Translations under genes and position numbers: made by a program | Part shown: in pieces, positions 53,901-60,228 of the stretch | Position numbering within the stretch: the stretch's first letter is position 1 | Layout: the number at the start of each line of letters is the position of its first letter | From: Strix aluco | Taxonomy: Eukaryota > Chordata > Aves > Strigiformes > Strigidae | Direction of reading: 5' to 3' | Assembly: GCF_031877795.1 (NCBI RefSeq) | Contig: NC_133971.1 | Span: 92,084,154-92,148,153 of the forward strand | Length of the DNA stretch: 64,000 nt | Notes under the pieces: generated by a model | Database searches by the model: none | The model's input: only the letters and a program-made list of their open reading frames with translations | Told to the model about the DNA's origin: nothing

Positions 53901-56900
53901 TGCGCCCTGTAGAAATGACCCACGCTGGAGCACTTCGTGAAGAATTACAGCCCATGGGAAGAACTCGCGTTGGAGATGTTCACGGGGGACTGTCTCCAGT
54001 GGGAGGGACCCCACGCTGGAGCAGGGGAAGAGCGTGAGGAGTCCTCCCCCTGAGGAGGAAAGAGCAGCAGAGACAAATGGGTGATGAACTGACCACAATC
54101 TCCATTCTCCATTGTGAGAGACTGAAATGTCCTATGAGTGTCTCAAAGCTTGCTTGTGTCTGCAAACCTCCAAGAGAAGCTGCTGCGGCCTGTGAATTGG
54201 TCTGGGGGATGTCGCCCAGAGAAGCAGGAGTGTATTGAAGGATGCACCCCCCGACTTCCTTGCGGTTGCACTGTCCAGACTCTTTAGACAAGCCTCAAAG
54301 GGGCAGACCTGTACTGAGTTGGCCCCATCCTGCAGCCATTTGTGGCTCTATTGTGTAGGCCAGACCCCATGCATGCCTTGCTAATGAACTGACAAGAGGC
54401 AAACGTTCCTGCCCTGAAGTCAGATGCAACAAAACCTGTGGGACCAGAGAAAAAAACCTAAACATAGGCAGATATGCTAATCAGTGGATATGATGAACTT
54501 AAAAAGGCCGCAGAAAATTTTGCTCAGTGTGCATCCACCACCGAAGCCAGATCCGTGTGCACCCACCACCGAAGACCTGAAGACTGAGGACCAACAGGAC
54601 GTCGCTGGATCCATGGTGGTGACCATTCTTGCAGCCCTATCCTGCATCCTTGCTTTATTTCTGTCTTTTCCTTCCATTCTGTCCTATCGCTACCCCTCTT
54701 CACTTTTTTAATAATAAAAACCTGTTTTGGGTGTACAGCATTTGACCTCGTTTGTGTCTTAATCTCGCTCCTGGGATCGTATCGAAACCTCCCCCGACAT
54801 TGGATCGGGACATCCATTCCCCTGTGATCCTGGGGGGAAGGAGGTAGAGAAATCAGGAGTGAAGTTAAGCCTGGGAAGAAGGAGGGGGTTGGGGGAAGGT
54901 GTTTTAAGATTTGGTTTTATTTCTTATTACCCTACTCTGATTTGATTGGCAATACATTAAATTACTTTTCCCAAGCTGAGTATGTTTTGCCCAGGACAGT
55001 AATTGGTGAGCAATCTCCCTCTGTCCTTATCTCTACCCACAAGCCTTTTATTGTGTTCTCTATCCCCTGTCCAGCTGAGGAGTGATAGAGCACCTTTGTT
55101 GGGCACCTGGTGTCCAGCCAAGGTCAACCCACCACAGAGGAGAAGAAAGCCAAGACAATTTCTCTTCAAAAGAATAAAGCAATATTATATGAAGAAAAGT
55201 AAGTCCAAATTTTGAATATGAGTAAGAGATAACTAAAGAGATGACAGATTCAGGGAAGACAGACCTGGAAGAGATTGATTAATCTATGCCTGGCTCTGTA
55301 CTTCAATCAACTATACATCTGATTGTGTCCAAGAACCTTACCTACAAACCAGCAGAAAGCACTGGAAAAGACGGTGCTGGAACACATTCAGGGTTAGGAG
55401 GTTCAGTATCAGGGTTATAAAGCACTCTATTTATCGTTACCAGCAGGAGTGGTTTTTTAATCCTGACTATTTTCCGAATAGTCTGCTGCAGCACTGCTAG
55501 AAATAATTACCTGTAGAATAACCCTTTCAGTAAGTGTGGTTAAAAGTTATTCCTGCCCATAGCAATCATGCTAACCCCTCAACTGCAATACTATTTCTAA
55601 TGACGATTTTGACCCTAACATGCAGAAGGCAAAAACTAGCAAAATAAAGGAAACGGCATATTGTTTGACACTACAATCCCTGAAAGACCTCTCAGTCCCT
55701 TCAATCAGAAGTCCTCTATTCTTCAAACACGCATAAAGTAGTTAACAGCCCTCAGTTCATCATGAGGTAGGTTGCTCAGTCACTGGGGCCATCCAACCAA
55801 TGCAAACATGAAAAAACACACTTACCTGTGACCCAGCGTGGTCATTGCCAGCGCCAGGTAGCAGCCAACAGGGATGTTTGCTTTAACAGCCTTCAGGAGG
55901 GGGTGAAGCGTGACCGACTCCGTCATGTCGAGCACTCTGTCAGACGCAGGGACGGCAGGCCAGCCATGCCGCATGCCACAGTCATTTCTGTGAAGCTTTA
56001 ACCTCAAAATCAAACCCCATGCCCACTGATTGAAGGAAGTCTCTGGTGTTTCTCCGTAACGAACAATGCTGGCTAAGTAGGAGACCTGGAACAAATCAGC
56101 AGGAACAGGAATGAGAGGAAGCACAGCCATACTACAGCAAATATGGCACTAGTCTAGGATTTGGGTCAACTTTGGATGAGTTTCCTCTTCTATCACAACA
56201 CTGTGACATGAGATCAGAGCAACAGCAGTTACTTTTCAGACACAGCACGTAGCACCACCAGTTAAGTTTATCCGAAATCTGTTTCTATGGCCTTGGTTTC
56301 TACCACCCCTCTCCCCCACCCATTCCTTTTGGTAAAGGCTATCAACCTACACTGTTTGGCTGAAGTTTCCCAAACTAGGTATCAGTCTTGGATTAGATTT
56401 TATTTTTACTACTTAAAAAAAACTCCACACAAAACGTTTAATAATGTTTAAGACCACCAGTGAAAGAAAAAAAAAAACAAACAAAAAACCACCCATGTGT
56501 CAACAAAAAGCCAAAAACCTGTCATCCTCTCCTTAGAAAGAAGCTTGTAATGTGGACAAAGTTTGTGTGTCATATAGATGTGTCCATTCTCATGAAGACC
56601 CTGTCTAGATCAGAAGGAATTATAAGTCTTTAGGCAAAACATGCAGTGACAGACCAATGTAAATTGTGGAGCTGAAAGTCAATGCAGATATTTCATCCTC
56701 TCAGAGTGGGGGTACAAGAACCTCTTTTCTCTCAAATTCCAGTTACAAGCTCATGCAAGTCAAGACCAATTCACGGTCTTGTGACACACTTGTCACATCA
56801 CAGGTGGCAACCAAGGCTGAAATAGCCTTAAAAAGAGAACTCATCTAGCTGGCACAAGGCAACAAACCATGATTAAGTAGAGCAGAGAAACAAGTCAGAA

Positions 56901-59900
56901 AAGAGCAAAGAACAAGGAACGTTCAAAGTGTGGAAAGACTAGGAAAAAGCAGCACAGGGGAGGAGGGGAGAAGAAAGCGCTGTACAAGAAACACTGAGAA
57001 GACAAAGCACAATTCAGCTCTGAATAAATAGAAGCATCTTGGACTGAGTATTTAAAAAATGGATTTTTAACCTTGATCTCTCTATCCTTCTGTTCCCCTT
57101 CTGTAACCTGGAGCCATACCTTCCTCAGTCACCAGTGTGCTGTAAAATCACTGTAATAAATGTGTGTAGGGTGTTGAGGTAACACAGCACTGGATCATTA
57201 CTGAAATGCTCCTAAAATCTTGAGTTTTTAAATAAGGTAAGACTAAGAGCCAGAGACACAGGAAGGATGTCTCTTAAGTCCACCAGTAATAGTAAGTAGT
57301 CTTTCATTAAGCAAGTACTGGCCAACTCCTCATGAGTAAAAGCATGCTTTTCAAGAATGGTTTGCAAATATCAAAACTACAGGCTGGATAACAATGCAAA
57401 CCTACAAGGGAGACAAAATTTCTATTTCTCATATAGATGTTCAGCGTAAGTCTAACAGTATCTTCAAACAGGTCTGTGGGTGCAAAAATACTGAGAGTTG
57501 GTATATTATGATGTTCTAGCAGTATCAAGATAGCAAACCTTTTAAAAAGAAAAAAGAAAACAAGGTCTAGGCCTGCAGTTTTTCGTATCTGTCACTGAGT
57601 AAGTTATTCCCTGTAATTCTGAAGGCATACCTGTTTTATGCTTTCAGAAAGCAGCCCAGTATACGGTTTCTGGGAAAGATATTTTTGATATGCTTCCAGG
57701 ACCATCAATGCAACTTCAGAGTGGACAGCTGGATCCAGATGAAGAGCATCCTGCTAAAAACAGAATTGCATGACAAAACTTTACCTCTTTAAAAGCTCTC
57801 TAAAACTGCATCATTCAGTTGCACTACAGAGAGATAAATCTTGATTTGAACAGCCAGAAAGAGATTGAGTATTGTAATACCTAGACAAAAATCTTGGCCA
57901 GTAAGAAAAATTTCAGCTCAACATTGAAGAATAATGAGCTTACACTGGGCATATAAAGCTCAACAGCTAGATTATTTCCAGAAAAGAAGTGACCATAATC
58001 AGTTCTCATGTGCATTTGGTGGATTTCTAGCAATTAATCCAAAGATTATTTATATCCAAAAGATATTATAGCCAAAGATGGCAGTACAGACACTGGAAAT
58101 ATTGCCTTTAAAAACAAAACCACAACATACCATGTTTTTTCTGTCAAAACATAGTAATTCCTCTTATCAATTGCCACATCAAAGAACTATTTTTCCCCAT
58201 ATCAAAGCATACAGACTTGACACTGTTATAGCACAGCAAAGACCTCACGGTTAATTTTTCCTATCATTCCTTTGGTTTTGCATGTCATCAAGAAACAGGG
58301 AGAAAACAGCAATCTTCATTTACAAATATCAGCACAACAAAGAAGATAGTTCAATACAAACAAAGCAGAGATTACAACGCTAAAATGGATCACTGAAGAC
58401 AGGAAACAGGATTTTTTCCCTCCAATCTATTTGTGTTTCTCTCTGAAAAAAACATTCACCCTCAATTGGATCCTGAGCTGATGGAGCTCCTGGAGTAACC
58501 CATTTTAGGGAATATTTTCCAATCATGGAAATAATGCTCAGGGCTTTGACATCTCTGATTTCAGTCAGTAGTTTTCTTGCAATGTGAAAAATATACCTGG
58601 ATACCAGCCTGCAAACTAAAGTCACACCAGTCTCATGCACATTTCTGGAGGACTCCTCTACTTCTGCAGCCAGAGATATCTTAATCAAGCGACTCAAAAA
58701 TTGTCTTGTCAGCTGTTTTATTGTTTAGAGAGAAAACTCCTGCTTAATTATCTTTTTTAATCTCAGTTGCAGCACTACAAGACAGCAACACAAGCAAATC
58801 CTCAGGCAGAATGCTGCTAAATTATTGTGAAGCTCCCAGCCTATGCCACCAAGAGTACAGCCACCATATAAAAGCATGTAATTAACTGTTTTCAAATTCA
58901 GTTATAGTCCCAGGTTAAGCAACACTTTTACTCTGTAAAACTGACCAAGTTCAGGTCTCCTGTTTTTAATACATACATGCTCACCAAATCCCCAGTTTAG
59001 CCCTTCCAAGATAATGCAGGCTAGTTTATTCTCCACTGTCGTTAGACTGTAATTTAATAACCAGTCACGAATCAGTGCTATCTCAGACGAAGAAGGCTTC
59101 CACAGGTACAACGGTAGTTCTTTAAACAGATATAAAGAAACCTTTGAGGGTAGAAAAGAAAAAGGCTTATCAGTACTCAGTATAAACAATAATCATCATC
59201 ATGCCCTTCTATCTTAAAGTGTGAAATGATCAAAAAAATATGGACAGGTCTTAAACATAATCCATTCATACCAAGTTGTATCTTATAACACAGTCCTGTA
59301 CGGCCTCTGGTTTTAACTGGGTGCCTGCTTTAGATGGACATTAGCACTTACCATGCCAACTTTCTCGATGGTGTCTCTAACTCGATCCAGCAGTACAGAA
59401 ATAATCTGTGTATGGATGCTGGCAATTGCTCCCAAGAGCTCTCGACCAACTTTTGAAAATGTCTCTCTTGTGGAAAGACTAACATAAGACACCTGAGAAG
59501 ATGAGCAGAGAGAAGTTACTGGTTATGGCTGACCTTCACTAACCACAATAAAGTGTCTTTTGGAAAATACAAACTAAATTGCTCTTGGTGATCCTGGACA
59601 AAGCTGATAAATGCCAATATTAAAACTGAAACTGATGGCCCTAGAAGATAACAAAATTATTACATCAGTGCAAAAAAGTCCAAAACTAAACATAGGAACA
59701 CCACCAACACACACTAAAAAAAAAAAAAACACCCAAAAAAACCAAAAAACACAACACACCACAACAGAAAAAACACCACACAAGGAATTTCAGAGTTACA
59801 AGTTAGATCTGTGCAAGAAAAAAAAAAAGCAAAACAAAGATATTTTTGTTCATTTGTTTCATTCTGGCTTGGTCTACAGAAAAGCTGGGTTTTGTCCCAG

Positions 59901-60228
59901 AAAAACATGCATTTCACAATATTTTAATTCAGTACGAGATTATAAACTTCAGAAGCAGCACTTTCTTAGGTCCATGGTAGAACAAACTACAGAAGCCACG
60001 ATTGTTTCACACCTGTCACTTAGGAAAAGAGCACATTCATTGTTTTCCTGATTGGACCAGTAATATTACTCACCTCATATATCTCCAGAACAATGATTTT
60101 GATAAAATCCTCATCAACATCAGCCCGTTTGGTTTGTGCCATCTGAGCAAATGTGGTGAGCAGACAAATTTCTTCTGAGCAGTTCATTGATTTGAGATAC
60201 TTTTCAAAAGTCTCAAGATGCTCTGGGT
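20751..60228 (-). CDS. EPG5: EPG5, ectopic P-granules protein 5 homologue, C-terminal 33 coding exons
   Basis: EPG5 is a large cytosolic protein recruited by RAB7 to late endosomes and lysosomes; it binds LC3 and assembled SNAREs so that autophagosomes fuse with the right compartment. Human loss of function causes Vici syndrome. I resolve 33 exons (called w1-w33 here, 5' to 3'). Their lengths sum to 5,504 bases, every phase matches, and they encode 1,834 residues plus TAG. Human EPG5 is 2,579 residues, so this is about residues 746 to the end. If the 44-exon human model holds, w1 is exon 12. Sequence similarity is strong throughout, e.g. [14 protein letters not shown] and PEVHYLD near the ends. 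A coiled coil lies at about residues 852-885 of this segment. The LC3-interacting motifs reported in human lie further N-terminal, beyond the window. All introns are GT-AG. No stop or frameshift was seen. Confidence 0.97.
22174..22288 (-). CDS. EPG5: EPG5 exon w32
   Basis: 115 bases, segment residues 1736-1774, including [19 protein letters not shown] and SQKAQQ. Acceptor tgcaag|G, donor CAGCAG|GTAGTG. The intron before it (22289-23267) shows no repeat I recognise. Confidence 0.94.
23268..23483 (-). CDS. EPG5: EPG5 exon w31
   Basis: 216 bases, segment residues 1664-1736, with [15 protein letters not shown] and [15 protein letters not shown]. Donor CCCAG|GTAAGA. The preceding 1,447-base intron (23484-24930) has a T run near 23845 and nothing else recognised. 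Confidence 0.94.
24931..25150 (-). CDS. EPG5: EPG5 exon w30
   Basis: 220 bases, segment residues 1591-1664, with [19 protein letters not shown], one of the best conserved blocks. Acceptor tttatag|ATTGTCC, donor CCCAAG|GTATGG. The intron before it (25151-26016) holds nothing recognised. Confidence 0.96.
26017..26259 (-). CDS. EPG5: EPG5 exon w29
   Basis: 243 bases, segment residues 1510-1591, with [19 protein letters not shown] and [18 protein letters not shown]. Acceptor cttttag|ATATGG, donor ACGAAG|GTAGGA. The 2,109-base intron before it holds two CR1 pieces, listed separately, and a C/T-rich tract. Confidence 0.96.
26975..27162 (+). repeat. CR1 LINE 3' end in EPG5 intron
   Basis: A diverged CR1 tail: ggaaaaacactgcccaaaga, a middle segment with 'ggacaaggccctaacag', then gttggattacatgtctcc and aggtcccttccaaac. 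It is followed directly by an A run at 27163-27175. Antisense to EPG5. Confidence 0.82.
28164..28216 (+). repeat. Short CR1 3' tail in EPG5 intron
   Basis: About 53 bases reading ggtttgactcaatgatctta, then 'aaggtctttttcaagctg', then aatgatactgtgatc: the terminal segment of a CR1 copy, heavily 5'-truncated. Antisense to EPG5. Confidence 0.75.
28369..28513 (-). CDS. EPG5: EPG5 exon w28
   Basis: 145 bases, segment residues 1462-1510, with [19 protein letters not shown] and VVIFNPP. Acceptor gattaacag|GATGCA, donor CCTCCAG|GTTTGT. Only 126 bases separate it from w27. Confidence 0.95.
28640..28849 (-). CDS. EPG5: EPG5 exon w27
   Basis: 210 bases, phase 0 at both ends, segment residues 1392-1461, with [14 protein letters not shown] and [18 protein letters not shown]. 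Acceptor aatcttcag|GAATCA, donor CACCTT|GTAAGT. The 2,835-base intron before it carries a TA/CA-rich tract near 31.0 kb. Confidence 0.95.
30999..31114. repeat. TA/CA-rich low-complexity tract
   Basis: An interrupted stretch of alternating purine-pyrimidine steps (atatat, gcacatgcac, tatatatatg, catatg) in the EPG5 intron between w26 and w27. Confidence 0.8.
31685..31870 (-). CDS. EPG5: EPG5 exon w26
   Basis: 186 bases, phase 0 at both ends, segment residues 1330-1391, with [19 protein letters not shown] and [15 protein letters not shown]. Acceptor cctag|ATTGAA, donor AAAGAG|GTAACT. The intron before it (31871-32518) is unremarkable. Confidence 0.95.
32519..32694 (-). CDS. EPG5: EPG5 exon w25
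   Basis: 176 bases, segment residues 1271-1329, with [16 protein letters not shown] and [12 protein letters not shown]. Acceptor gaatctag|ATAAGC, donor TTTAAA|GTGAGT. The intron before it (32695-33601) holds nothing recognised. Confidence 0.96.
33602..33705 (-). CDS. EPG5: EPG5 exon w24
   Basis: 104 bases, segment residues 1236-1271, with [12 protein letters not shown] and LLHESFK. Acceptor cttttaag|TAACCA, donor TTTAAAG|GTGGGT. Too short for a long open frame but fixed by phase and similarity. The intron before it (33706-34585) is plain. Confidence 0.93.
34586..34661 (-). CDS. EPG5: EPG5 exon w23 (smallest, 76 bases)
   Basis: Segment residues 1211-1236, with [10 protein letters not shown]. 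Acceptor gcttctag|AATTGC, donor ATATGAG|GTATCT. Its length keeps phase between w22 and w24. The intron before it (34662-35320) holds nothing recognised. Confidence 0.92.
35321..35528 (-). CDS. EPG5: EPG5 exon w22
   Basis: 208 bases, segment residues 1142-1211, with [17 protein letters not shown] and [14 protein letters not shown]. Acceptor tttttacag|GTTAGA, donor CTAGCAG|GTAATG. Only 120 bases of intron separate it from w21. Confidence 0.95.
35649..35809 (-). CDS. EPG5: EPG5 exon w21
   Basis: 161 bases, segment residues 1088-1141, with [18 protein letters not shown]. Shorter in its middle than human EPG5, which has a serine/cysteine-rich insert here. Acceptor cttctaag|GCTCAT, donor GAACAG|GTGGGT. 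The intron before it (35810-36580) holds nothing recognised. Confidence 0.93.
36581..36794 (-). CDS. EPG5: EPG5 exon w20
   Basis: 214 bases, segment residues 1017-1088, with [16 protein letters not shown] and [10 protein letters not shown]. Acceptor gttctag|TTTGAC, donor GTGCAAA|GTGAGT. The intron before it (36795-37838) holds nothing recognised. Confidence 0.94.
37839..38033 (-). CDS. EPG5: EPG5 exon w19
   Basis: 195 bases, phase 0 at both ends, segment residues 952-1016, with [13 protein letters not shown] and [16 protein letters not shown]. Acceptor tttcctcag|GTGTTC, donor ACAAAG|GTAAAA. The intron before it (38034-38995) is plain. Confidence 0.96.
38996..39152 (-). CDS. EPG5: EPG5 exon w18
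   Basis: 157 bases, segment residues 899-951, with [17 protein letters not shown] and [14 protein letters not shown]. Acceptor is a long T run then gcag|GGCCTT; donor GGCCAA|GTGAGT. The 1,594-base intron before it contains the CR1 copy at 39279. Confidence 0.95.
39279..39655 (-). repeat. CR1 LINE copy in EPG5 intron
   Basis: Reads on the + strand as the reverse complement of a CR1 3' region: tcacagaatcatagtatgg, gttgggagggacctttgg, then 'ccaaggatggaaactccac', later gtcactgggcacccttg and ccaggctgaacagcccc. About 380 bases, 5'-truncated, with an internal A run at about 39460-39472. Same strand as EPG5. Confidence 0.93.
40747..40889 (-). CDS. EPG5: EPG5 exon w17, coiled coil
   Basis: 143 bases, segment residues 852-899. 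The run [17 protein letters not shown] has hydrophobic residues at heptad spacing and corresponds to the coiled coil annotated in human EPG5 near residue 1600. Acceptor gtcatttag|TTTGAA, donor ATAAC|GTAGGT. The intron before it (40890-41493) holds nothing recognised. Confidence 0.94.
41494..41656 (-). CDS. EPG5: EPG5 exon w16
   Basis: 163 bases, segment residues 797-851, with [19 protein letters not shown] and GAALLTIQ. Acceptor gcttttcag|AACTGC, donor ATCCAG|GTTAGA. The intron before it (41657-42610) has A runs near 41970 and 42006. Confidence 0.95.
42611..42782 (-). CDS. EPG5: EPG5 exon w15, proline-rich stretch
   Basis: 172 bases, segment residues 740-797. A lysine-rich start (NNLKKFD) leads into PKPPLPLQ and [14 protein letters not shown], a likely flexible linker before the coiled-coil region. 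Acceptor tttttctag|CCAAAG, donor GCCAA|GTAAGA. The intron before it holds the C/T-rich tract at 42970-43400. Confidence 0.94.
42970..43400. other. C/T-rich, G-poor tract in EPG5 intron w14-w15
   Basis: About 430 bases where the + strand is mostly C, T and A with very few G (phrases such as cctaccatgactattatccc and cctcacctctaaccctgtca). On the EPG5 transcript it is therefore purine-rich. No LINE or LTR signature was seen, and no unit repeats cleanly. It could be an old degraded repeat or a splicing-related purine tract. Confidence 0.5.
43826..43967 (-). CDS. EPG5: EPG5 exon w14
   Basis: 142 bases, segment residues 693-740, starting [19 protein letters not shown] and ending TDFTNPLA. Acceptor gtgctttag|GATTTG, donor TTAGCAG|GTAAGA. 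The intron before it (43968-44873) holds nothing recognised. Confidence 0.93.
44874..44997 (-). CDS. EPG5: EPG5 exon w13
   Basis: 124 bases, segment residues 651-692, with [16 protein letters not shown] and LAKVMQNQQ, nearly identical to mammals. Acceptor tttttcttag|GCTTTG, donor CAACAG|GTGAAG. The 1,792-base intron before it holds nothing recognised. Confidence 0.95.
46790..47017 (-). CDS. EPG5: EPG5 exon w12
   Basis: 228 bases, segment residues 575-651, with [23 protein letters not shown] and [13 protein letters not shown]; the acidic middle ([13 protein letters not shown]) is less conserved. Acceptor cttttttag|ATTACC, donor CTTGTCAG|GTAAAA. The intron before it is only 204 bases. Confidence 0.95.
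47222..47388 (-). CDS. EPG5: EPG5 exon w11
   Basis: 167 bases, segment residues 520-575, with [19 protein letters not shown] and [13 protein letters not shown]. Acceptor atttttgcag|AAAGCA, donor CAGTATGG|GTGAGT. The 1,595-base intron before it (47389-48983) holds nothing recognised. Confidence 0.96.
48984..49103 (-). CDS. EPG5: EPG5 exon w10
   Basis: 120 bases, phase 0 at both ends, segment residues 480-519, with [19 protein letters not shown]. One residue shorter than human in the VINALTPDQ segment, as I recall the human protein. Acceptor gttgtacag|GTCTGG, donor TTGAAG|GTGAGA. The intron before it (49104-49874) is plain. Confidence 0.95.
49875..49985 (-). CDS. EPG5: EPG5 exon w9
   Basis: 111 bases, phase 0 at both ends, segment residues 443-479, with [19 protein letters not shown] and TPSFVEG. 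Acceptor cccatgcag|AATGCT, donor TCTCAG|GTAAGT. The intron before it (49986-50509) holds nothing recognised. Confidence 0.95.
50510..50707 (-). CDS. EPG5: EPG5 exon w8
   Basis: 198 bases, phase 0 at both ends, segment residues 377-442, with [18 protein letters not shown] and [13 protein letters not shown]. Acceptor atttggcag|ACTCAC, donor CACAAG|GTAAAC. The intron before it (50708-51541) is plain. Confidence 0.96.
51542..51686 (-). CDS. EPG5: EPG5 exon w7
   Basis: 145 bases, segment residues 328-376, with [20 protein letters not shown]. Acceptor catccctag|GTTTTT, donor ATACAG|GTAAGA. The intron before it (51687-52175) carries an 18-bp tandem duplication at 51829-51864. Confidence 0.96.
51829..51864. 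repeat. 18-bp tandem duplication
   Basis: The unit cacttgagaatgctccag occurs twice head to tail (second copy ends ..ctccca), in the EPG5 intron w6-w7. Small and recent-looking. Confidence 0.85.
52176..52316 (-). CDS. EPG5: EPG5 exon w6
   Basis: 141 bases, segment residues 281-328, with [12 protein letters not shown] and [15 protein letters not shown]. Acceptor is a T run then gacag|CATTGA, donor GAACA|GTAAGC. The 3,509-base intron before it contains the nested LTR insertion. Confidence 0.95.
53770..54030 (+). repeat. Degenerate minisatellite inside the outer LTR
   Basis: A cacgctggagcag-type core recurs at about 53772, 53824, 53872, 53921, 53967 and 54012, spaced 45-52 bases. Between the cores the text alternates 'gacccca' and 'gaggac/caggac' words. 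The copies differ from each other, so the array is old or belongs to the element's consensus. Confidence 0.75.
54108..54112 (+). repeat. Target-site duplication, left copy (TCCAT)
   Basis: The TCCAT immediately before the inner LTR, repeated at 54813-54817 immediately after it. It is also the outer LTR's own sequence, so removing the insert restores the outer element's continuity. Confidence 0.85.
54113..54812 (+). mobile_element. Inner solo LTR, 700 bases, nested in the outer LTR
   Basis: Begins TGTGAGAGACTG and ends GGATCGGGACA, and is flanked on both sides by TCCAT (54108-54112 and 54813-54817), a 5-bp target-site duplication. An AATAAA at 54713-54718 lies about 100 bases before the 3' end, as expected for the R region of an LTR. 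No internal provirus remains, so it is a solo LTR left by recombination. A 5-bp duplication is seen in class III (ERV-L-like) elements among others; the family is not assigned. Confidence 0.85.
55826..56085 (-). CDS. EPG5: EPG5 exon w5 (largest, 260 bases)
   Basis: Segment residues 195-281, with [32 protein letters not shown] and [19 protein letters not shown]. Acceptor ttgttccag|GTCTCC, donor GTCACAG|GTAAGT. The middle ([13 protein letters not shown]) is the variable part. The 1,545-base intron before it holds an A run near 56467 and nothing else recognised. Confidence 0.96.
57631..57750 (-). CDS. EPG5: EPG5 exon w4, with NAGNAG acceptor
   Basis: 120 bases (123 with the first AG), segment residues 155-194, with [11 protein letters not shown] and LLSESIKQ. 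The acceptor reads gtttttAGCAG|GATGCT, a tandem NAGNAG site; using the first AG adds one glutamine. The second AG aligns without a gap to human. Donor AAACAG|GTATGC. The intron before it (57751-58976) holds nothing recognised. Confidence 0.93.
58977..59141 (-). CDS. EPG5: EPG5 exon w3
   Basis: 165 bases, phase 0 at both ends, segment residues 100-154, with [18 protein letters not shown] and [16 protein letters not shown]. Two donors are possible: TTTG|GTGAGC and, 8 bases on, GAGCAT|GTATGT. Only the second keeps frame with w4, so it was chosen. Acceptor accctcaaag|GTTTCT. Only 210 bases separate it from w2. Confidence 0.92.
59352..59492 (-). CDS. EPG5: EPG5 exon w2
   Basis: 141 bases, phase 0 at both ends, segment residues 53-99, with [18 protein letters not shown] and [17 protein letters not shown]. 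Acceptor cttctcag|GTGTCT, donor GGCATG|GTAAGT. The 581-base intron before it includes an A/C-rich tract at about 59713-59790. Confidence 0.96.
59713..59790. repeat. A/C-only low-complexity tract
   Basis: About 80 bases almost free of G and T on the + strand (caccaacacacac, a long A run, then repeated accaaaaaacac words). It sits in the EPG5 intron w1-w2. Confidence 0.8.
60074..60228 (-). CDS. EPG5: EPG5 exon w1, first EPG5 exon in the window
   Basis: 155 bases, segment residues 1-52, with [14 protein letters not shown] and [15 protein letters not shown]. The first codon is split (phase 1), so an upstream exon ending in one base must exist beyond the window. Acceptor tgtttttctag|ACCCAG, donor TATGAG|GTGAGT. 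Matches human from about residue 746. Confidence 0.96.

Larger units (their letters stand above)
53323..55136 (+). mobile_element. Outer LTR element of about 1.1 kb, interrupted by a second LTR
   Basis: From memory this matches a family common in songbird genomes. It opens near tattgggtttgagtgg with 'ggcttctgtgagaag' close behind, and ends ccaaggtcaacccaccaca, giving TG...CA ends. Without the insertion at 54113-54817 it is about 1,109 bases. There is no retroviral open frame, so it looks like a solo LTR. It contains a degenerate minisatellite at about 53770-54030. The 5' edge is uncertain and I could not see a matching target-site duplication. It lies in an EPG5 intron, antisense to the gene. 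Confidence 0.78.

Noticed and set aside
53470-54711. Several open frames of 66-161 codons on both strands at 53.4-54.7 kb
   Set aside because: They lie entirely in the two LTRs and show no retroviral protein motifs; the LTRs are non-coding.
58985-58985. GTGAGC donor as the end of EPG5 exon w3
   Set aside because: Breaks frame with exon w4 for either of its acceptors. The GTATGT donor 8 bases on gives the aligned protein.
59611-60051. 146-codon + frame rich in K, T and N
   Set aside because: Runs through the A/C-only tract and antisense DNA next to EPG5 exon w1; composition alone explains it.
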